Source: Alphaproteobacteria bacterium
GTDB taxonomy: Bacteria > Pseudomonadota > Alphaproteobacteria > Rhizobiales > Aestuariivirgaceae
DNA: 10,091 nt
Reading direction: 5' to 3'
Assembly (NCBI GenBank): GCA_026400595.1
Contig: JAPLOT010000272.1
Coordinates: 1 to 10,091 of the forward strand
This document shows, one piece after another, positions 6,243-10,091 of this stretch (position 1 is its first letter; each line of letters begins with the position of its first letter). A program made the translations under genes and the position numbers. The notes beneath the pieces were generated by a model. The model was given only the letters and a program-made list of their open reading frames with translations. It did not search any database and had not been told where the DNA came from.

Positions 6243-6998
6243 ATGCGAACACTTGTCTTGATGCGCCATGGCGCCACCCTGTGGGGTGAAGAGAACCGCT
6301 TTGCCGGTTGGGGCGACACCCCTCTCAGCGAGACCGGCATGAAGGAAGCTCGCAAAGCCGCCGCTACGCTTGTCCGCAGCGGACTCTCCTTCGACATCGG
6401 CTACACCTCCTGCCTGCTCCGGGCCCAGCAGACGCTCGACATCGCGCTGGACGAGATGCAGCAGCGCGACCTGCCGGTCCGCCGCGAATGGCGCCTCAAC
6501 GAAAGACACTACGGCGCGCTGCAGGGTGAGACACGGTCGGCGATGATCGATCGCTACGGCAACGGCCATGTGGTTGAATGGCGGCGATCCTTCGATGCAA
6601 TCCCGCCAGCGCTCAAGGATGACGACCCGCGCTGGCAGGAACAGCTGGACCGTTTGCCTCAGATTCCGATCGCAGATCAGCCTCGTACCGAAAGCATGGC
6701 CCAGGCCGCAGATCGAGTCGCACCATTGTGGCACGAAGCAATCAGGCCCGATCTCGCAGCCGGCAAGCAATTGCTTGTGGTCGCTCATACCAGCGCGCTG
6801 CGGGGACTGATTCGTCTCATCGAAGGCCTGAGCGACAAGGAAGCCGCGGACTTCCGCATTGCGACCGCGATTCCAAGAGTCTATGTGATGGATGAGGATT
6901 TCAAGCCGATCAGGATCATGGACCTCTCGGAAGGCATGGCCTCTTCGATCCGGTACTGGGTCACGGCCCTGAAACCGCGCGGCATCGGTTGGATCTAG
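6243..6998 (+). CDS. gpmA: 2,3-bisphosphoglycerate-dependent phosphoglycerate mutase-type enzyme
   Basis: The 251-aa product has the length of E. coli GpmA (about 250 aa). Catalytic features of the histidine phosphatase fold are in place: LVLMRHG with phospho-acceptor H9, R60 in YTSCLLRAQQTL, E87 in RLNERHYGALQG, and second histidine H182. The WRRSFDAIPPAL segment and the late TAIPRVYVMDEDFKPI block are typical of true mutases rather than short phosphatases. The expected reaction is 3-phosphoglycerate to 2-phosphoglycerate in glycolysis. Two motifs deviate: GHGNSLRAL is AHTSALRGL here, and TGW.D is AGWGD. In a glycan locus, a role as a sugar-phosphate phosphatase is an alternative. The start ATG has only a weak CAGGCGG before it. 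The ABC exporter gene follows after 104 bp on the same strand. Confidence 0.8.
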   Translation: MRTLVLMRHGATLWGEENRFAGWGDTPLSETGMKEARKAAATLVRSGLSFDIGYTSCLLRAQQTLDIALDEMQQRDLPVRREWRLNERHYGALQGETRSAMIDRYGNGHVVEWRRSFDAIPPALKDDDPRWQEQLDRLPQIPIADQPRTESMAQAADRVAPLWHEAIRPDLAAGKQLLVVAHTSALRGLIRLIEGLSDKEAADFRIATAIPRVYVMDEDFKPIRIMDLSEGMASSIRYWVTALKPRGIGWI

Positions 6999-7102
6999 TG
7001 GGGCCTCCAAATCCTGACCTGCGCCGTCAAGCTTGAGTTCCCCACCTCGCTTCTCTATTGCTGCGGGCACAGGCCTTACGAAGAAAGCTCAGCACCGGCA
7101 GC

Positions 7103-8872
7103 ATGAAGCGCGTTTTCAGCATTTTCTTCCAGGCGGAAGACACGAGACCCTTTCTCGTCCTGTTTTGCCTCCTTCTCGGCGGAGTGGCCGAGGCAGTCGG
7201 CATCAGCACGCTTCTGCCGGTCGCCACAACGATTGCAGGCGGAGATAGCGTCGGCTCGTCCCGCCTCAATGTCACCGTACGTGAAGCCATCAGTTGGTTC
7301 GGACTGACGCCGACTCTGTCCACGATGGTCTTCATCGTGATGAGCATGATCGTCTTCAAGGCCATCCTGTCGTTTGCCGCGCTGTCATATGCCGGGATCT
7401 CCAGCGCCCGTGTGTCCAACAATCTGCGCAAACGGCTGATCAGCGCCATCTTCGAGGCGCGCTGGAGCTTCTATGCCGAACAGAGCGGCGGACGATTCGC
7501 CAACGCCATCAGCAATGATTGCGGCCGTTCGGGCGATGCCTATGCGCTCGCCGCCCAGGTTGTTGCCTATTCAGTGCAGGCCGTCATGTATGCGATCGTC
7601 GGAATCCTGATCGATCCGCGCATTGCGATCGTTGGATTGCTCTTCGGCCTCATCGTCACGCTGTTGACGAGCAGGCTGGTGCGCGTCACCCGCAAAGCCG
7701 GCTTCAAGCAGACCGACAGCACGGCGACGCTCACGGTCCTGATGATGGACATGTTGAGCAACATCAAGCCGCTCAAGACCATGGAGCGCTACGAAGCGAT
7801 GCTGAAGTCCTTGTCCGGGACGCTCAGGCGCCTGAAGCGCTCTCTCGTTGTGCGACAGTTGTCTCATCATGGACTCAATCAGTTGAGCGACGCGCTGATT
7901 GCAGTCATCGTTGCGGGCGGAATCTACTTCGCCAACAGCTACTGGTCGGTTCCGCTGCCCGAACTGGCAGTGAGCGGAATGGTCTTCTACCAGATCATTG
8001 CCTCGATTTCGAAACTCCAGAAGTTCAACATGATCGCCGCGCAGGTCGAAAGCGCATATGTGCGCGCAACGGAGCTCATCGCCCTGGCGGAAAGCAACCA
8101 TGAGGTGAATGCCGGCAAGGCCCTGCCGGCGATCGGCAAGGGTTGCCGGTTCGAGAACGTCAGCTTCTCGCACGGCACCACACCGATCCTGCATGATGTC
8201 GATCTGGACTTTCCAACCAACAGCATAACGGTCCTGAGCGGTTCATCTGGAGCGGGCAAGACCACAATCATTGATCTGCTCATCGGGCTCAACCGCCCCA
8301 CTAACGGCCGGATCATGATCGGATCGACAGCCCTTGCCGACATCGATGTCCGCGCCTGGCGCCGGGAGATTGGCTATGTGCCGCAGGAACTGAGCCTGCT
8401 CCATGCCAGCATCCGGGAAAACATCTCACTGAGTGACTCGTCGATCACCGATGCGCAAATCGTCGAAGCGCTCGCCCTTGCCGGCGCCGGTGATTTTCTC
8501 GCCAAGCTCCCCAACGGTCTCGACACCGACGTCGGAGAAATGGGCGGCAAGCTGTCCGGCGGCCAGCGCCAGCGCATTTCTCTGGCGCGCGCCCTGGTCA
8601 CAAGCCCCAAGGTGCTCATTCTGGATGAAGTAACCAGCGCCCTCGACGGGCGCACGGAAGCCGACATCGTCAGCAACATTGCGAGCCTGCGCGGGCTGTA
8701 TACGATCATCGCGATCACCCATCGTCCGGCCTGGACCGATATCGCCGACCGGCTGTATCTGGTTGCCGGGGGTCGCGTCTCGCGGGTTGCGGGCACGAGC
8801 GACAAGGCCGCGACGGCAAAACCTAGAGCACGCCGTGCTTCAGCAGATCGGAAAGCCGCAAGAGGCCGATGA
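7103..8872 (+). CDS. ABC exporter, membrane domain fused to ATPase (MsbA/PglK-like half transporter)
   Basis: The 589-aa half transporter should work as a homodimer in the inner membrane. About six hydrophobic segments lie between residues 15 and 310. The ATPase domain starts near 348 (RFENVSFSHG) and has Walker A GSSGAGKTT (380-388), Q-loop Q428, signature LSGGQ (484-488), Walker B VLILDE (504-509) with catalytic E509, and switch H540 in ITHRP. All are intact, so it is probably active. The architecture fits lipid-linked glycan flippases or lipid exporters; in this locus glycan export is the best guess, but the substrate is not readable. I chose ATG at 7103; a TTG at 7058 would add 15 residues. 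No good ribosome binding site is seen at either. The last 20 residues are Arg/Ala/Lys-rich and lie in the overlap with the 3' end of kdsD on the other strand. Confidence 0.9.
   Translation: MKRVFSIFFQAEDTRPFLVLFCLLLGGVAEAVGISTLLPVATTIAGGDSVGSSRLNVTVREAISWFGLTPTLSTMVFIVMSMIVFKAILSFAALSYAGISSARVSNNLRKRLISAIFEARWSFYAEQSGGRFANAISNDCGRSGDAYALAAQVVAYSVQAVMYAIVGILIDPRIAIVGLLFGLIVTLLTSRLVRVTRKAGFKQTDSTATLTVLMMDMLSNIKPLKTMERYEAMLKSLSGTLRRLKRSLVVRQLSHHGLNQLSDALIAVIVAGGIYFANSYWSVPLPELAVSGMVFYQIIASISKLQKFNMIAAQVESAYVRATELIALAESNHEVNAGKALPAIGKGCRFENVSFSHGTTPILHDVDLDFPTNSITVLSGSSGAGKTTIIDLLIGLNRPTNGRIMIGSTALADIDVRAWRREIGYVPQELSLLHASIRENISLSDSSITDAQIVEALALAGAGDFLAKLPNGLDTDVGEMGGKLSGGQRQRISLARALVTSPKVLILDEVTSALDGRTEADIVSNIASLRGLYTIIAITHRPAWTDIADRLYLVAGGRVSRVAGTSDKAATAKPRARRASADRKAARGR
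8823..8872. other. 50-bp tail-to-tail overlap of two coding regions
   Basis: The plus-strand ABC exporter frame ends at 8872 and the minus-strand kdsD frame ends at 8823, so both use this stretch. On the kdsD strand it encodes the conserved end of the second CBS domain (VIGLLRLSDLLKHGVL). On the other strand it encodes a low-complexity basic tail. The conserved kdsD end suggests the ABC frame was lengthened by loss of an earlier stop. No room remains for a bidirectional terminator between them. Confidence 0.85.
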
Positions 8873-9809
8873 CCTGACCTTGCGCGTTGGTCACCAGCAG
8901 GGACGTGATCGCATGCGTTTCCAGTATCTGCGCAGCTTCTGCCAGCAACCTGTCGCTCGCGATGCGACGAGGATTGCGTGTCATGATCTCCCCCGCTTTC
9001 CGTTCGAGAATGCCCGGGTCGGTCATGTGGCGGCGCAGATCCCCGTCGGTGATGATCCCCTCGATCTCGCCCGACCCGCCGACCACCAAGAGAAGTCCCA
9101 TCGCCTTGCTGGTCATTTCCGGAATCGCCGCGCGCATGGTCACATCCGCCGGCACCGCGGGCAAGTCACGGCCCGTATGCATGAGTGTCTCGACGGTGCG
9201 GATCATGGCTCCAAGCTTGCCGCCGGGATGATAGACACGGAAATCGGCAGGCTGGAAATTGCGGGCCTTGAGCAGGGCGACTGCCAAGGCGTCGCACAGC
9301 GCCAACTGGAGCAGTGTCGACGTGGTTGGGGCAAGTCCATTAGGACAAGCCTCAGTCGCCACTGGCGTCTGTAAGACGACGCTCGCCTGCCGCCCCAAGG
9401 TGCTTTCCGGCCGCGACGTGACCGCAATGATCGGCAGCGCGAAGCGCTTGGCATAGGCAATGATGGTCTGCAGCTCGGCGCTTTCGCCCGAGTTCGACAG
9501 CAGGATGAGAACGTCGTTGGACGTGATGGCGCCAAGGTCGCCATGGCTCGCCTCGGCCGGGTGGATGAAGAGAGCAGGCGTGCCGGTCGATGACAGGGTT
9601 GCTGCCACCTTGCGGCCAATATGTCCGCTCTTTCCCATGCCCGAGACGATCGTGCGGCCAGACGTGGCCAGCACCAGATCTGCTGCACGATCAAACGCGT
9701 CGGCCGCCTTCTCGCCAAACGACGCGACGAGAAAATCGAGTCCTTCTGCTTCAGTCTTGAGCGCCGCAAGGCCAGCGGCGCTATGGCGCATCCTGGGTGT
9801 CTGGTTCAT
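8823..9809 (-). CDS. kdsD: Arabinose-5-phosphate isomerase, KdsD/KpsF/GutQ family
   Basis: The enzyme interconverts ribulose 5-phosphate and arabinose 5-phosphate, the first step to Kdo. At 328 aa it equals the E. coli KdsD length. The SIS domain (about 30-185) has IVSGMGKSGHIGRKVAATL, HPAEASHGDLG and LLSNSGES. Residues equivalent to the E. coli KdsD active site are all present: K60, H89, E112, E153 (ATEACPNGLAPTTST) and H194 (YHPGGKLG). Two CBS domains follow (about 205-265 and 275-328), with IEGIITDGDLRR and VIGLLRLSDLL as their ends. The start is ATG at 9809 with AAGG about 8 nt upstream; the frame stays open to 9998, but that part runs through the DUF2892 gene. It is placed 47 bp after the DUF2892 stop. 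Its last 50 bp overlap the ABC exporter gene tail to tail. Whether this is the housekeeping copy or a capsule paralogue (kpsF) cannot be told. Confidence 0.93.
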   Translation of the reverse strand: MNQTPRMRHSAAGLAALKTEAEGLDFLVASFGEKAADAFDRAADLVLATSGRTIVSGMGKSGHIGRKVAATLSSTGTPALFIHPAEASHGDLGAITSNDVLILLSNSGESAELQTIIAYAKRFALPIIAVTSRPESTLGRQASVVLQTPVATEACPNGLAPTTSTLLQLALCDALAVALLKARNFQPADFRVYHPGGKLGAMIRTVETLMHTGRDLPAVPADVTMRAAIPEMTSKAMGLLLVVGGSGEIEGIITDGDLRRHMTDPGILERKAGEIMTRNPRRIASDRLLAEAAQILETHAITSLLVTNAQGQVIGLLRLSDLLKHGVL

Positions 9810-9856
9810 GGCGCTTGCCTTAGTGGCTTTGCGCCAAACCCGCAAGCGCGCGAGAC

Positions 9857-10060
9857 TCAGGCGCGCTTCGCCGGGCAGGTCGTGACGCCAAGAAGGGAAT
9901 ACAGCGGACAGTTTCCGATCAGGGCGGTGATGATGGGCACCACGCCGATCCAGCCAATCCAGTTGTAGCCCGTGGGCGTGGCGTAGAGCGCGTACCACAA
10001 CAAGCCAAGACCGATAACGATCCGCACGATACGATCAATGCTTCCGACATTCGTGGTCAT
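9857..10060 (-). CDS. DUF2892 (YgaP-type transmembrane) small inner-membrane protein
   Basis: A 67-aa protein with the usual DUF2892 layout: short polar start MTTNVGSIDRIVR, a first membrane segment (about 11-27, IVRIVIGLGLLWYALYA), a Gly/Trp-containing turn, a second segment (about 34-49), then GNCPLYSLLGVTTCPAKRA with C51 and C62. The family forms the membrane part of YgaP rhodanese in E. coli and also occurs alone; its function alone is unknown. The two cysteines are typical and may be redox or persulfide active (inference). The ATG at 10060 is supported by a strong AAGGAGGG 6 nt upstream, the best ribosome binding site in the window. It lies just upstream of kdsD and may share a transcript by position rather than pathway. 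Confidence 0.88.
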   Translation of the reverse strand: MTTNVGSIDRIVRIVIGLGLLWYALYATPTGYNWIGWIGVVPIITALIGNCPLYSLLGVTTCPAKRA

Positions 10061-10062
10061 GA

Positions 10063-10075
10063 GACCCTCCTTTGC
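10063..10075 (-). promoter_or_regulatory. Strong Shine-Dalgarno for the DUF2892 gene
   Basis: On the minus strand AAAGGAGGGTCTC directly precedes the ATG at 10060-10058. It is a near-perfect anti-16S match at normal spacing and fixes the start. Most other genes here have weak sites. Confidence 0.75.
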
Positions 10076-10091
10076 AATGGAGCGAACCTAC

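Noticed and set aside
6998..7046. GTGGGG...CCCCAC inverted repeat plus CAAGCTTG between the mutase-type and ABC genes as a terminator
   Set aside because: Arms are only 6 bp with a loop of more than 30 nt and no T-tract. The same-strand spacing of 104 bp fits read-through equally well.
6207..7070. Minus-strand open frame (287 codons) opposite the phosphoglycerate mutase-type gene
   Set aside because: No motif, and the plus strand carries all catalytic residues of the mutase family.
7571..8194. Minus-strand open frame (207 codons) inside the ABC exporter gene
   Set aside because: The translation is His/Arg/Gln-rich without a domain; typical antisense shadow.
9810..9998. N-terminal extension of kdsD to 9998
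   Set aside because: It would run through the DUF2892 gene, adds no conserved residues, and the ATG at 9809 gives the exact family length with a reasonable ribosome binding site.

Overview
The window is a dense, GC-rich bacterial segment with ten protein genes, one of them cut by the left edge. I see no tRNA, rRNA, CRISPR array, insertion sequence or phage gene. Codon use, weak Shine-Dalgarno sequences, an ELM1/GtrOC1-type protein and a KdsD/KpsF isomerase suggest an alphaproteobacterium, perhaps Hyphomicrobiales (inference; no marker gene is present). The theme is cell-surface glycan synthesis, decoration and export.

Positions 1-6116 hold six leftward genes. In transcription order they are: an ELM1/GtrOC1-like putative glycosyltransferase (6116-5028); a GT29 (sialyltransferase-like) protein with an extra N-terminal lobe (5031-3769), whose GTG start overlaps the ELM1 stop by 4 bp; a PAPS-dependent sulfotransferase (3594-2680); a two-domain GT8-like glycosyltransferase plus SAM methyltransferase (2513-1101); an Fe(II)/2-oxoglutarate oxygenase (1096-350); and an SxtJ-family membrane protein (307 to beyond position 1). 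Gaps of 174 bp and 166 bp flank the sulfotransferase, so there may be up to three transcription units.

Positions 6243-8872 hold two rightward genes, divergent from the ELM1 gene. They encode a 251-aa 2,3-bisphosphoglycerate-dependent phosphoglycerate mutase-type enzyme and a 589-aa fused ABC exporter that could flip or export a lipid-linked glycan. Positions 8823-10060 return to the minus strand with a short DUF2892 membrane protein followed by kdsD/kpsF (arabinose-5-phosphate isomerase, Kdo pathway). The 3' ends of the ABC exporter gene and kdsD overlap by 50 bp, tail to tail.

Taken together, I infer that Kdo precursor supply (kdsD), sugar transfer (ELM1, GT29-like, GT8-like), decoration (sulfation, methylation, possible hydroxylation) and export (ABC) serve one LPS, capsule or glycolipid pathway. 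No single gene belongs to a wholly unknown family. The most unusual items are the GT29-like protein with its extra lobe coupled to ELM1, and the GT8-methyltransferase fusion sitting directly upstream of an oxygenase.
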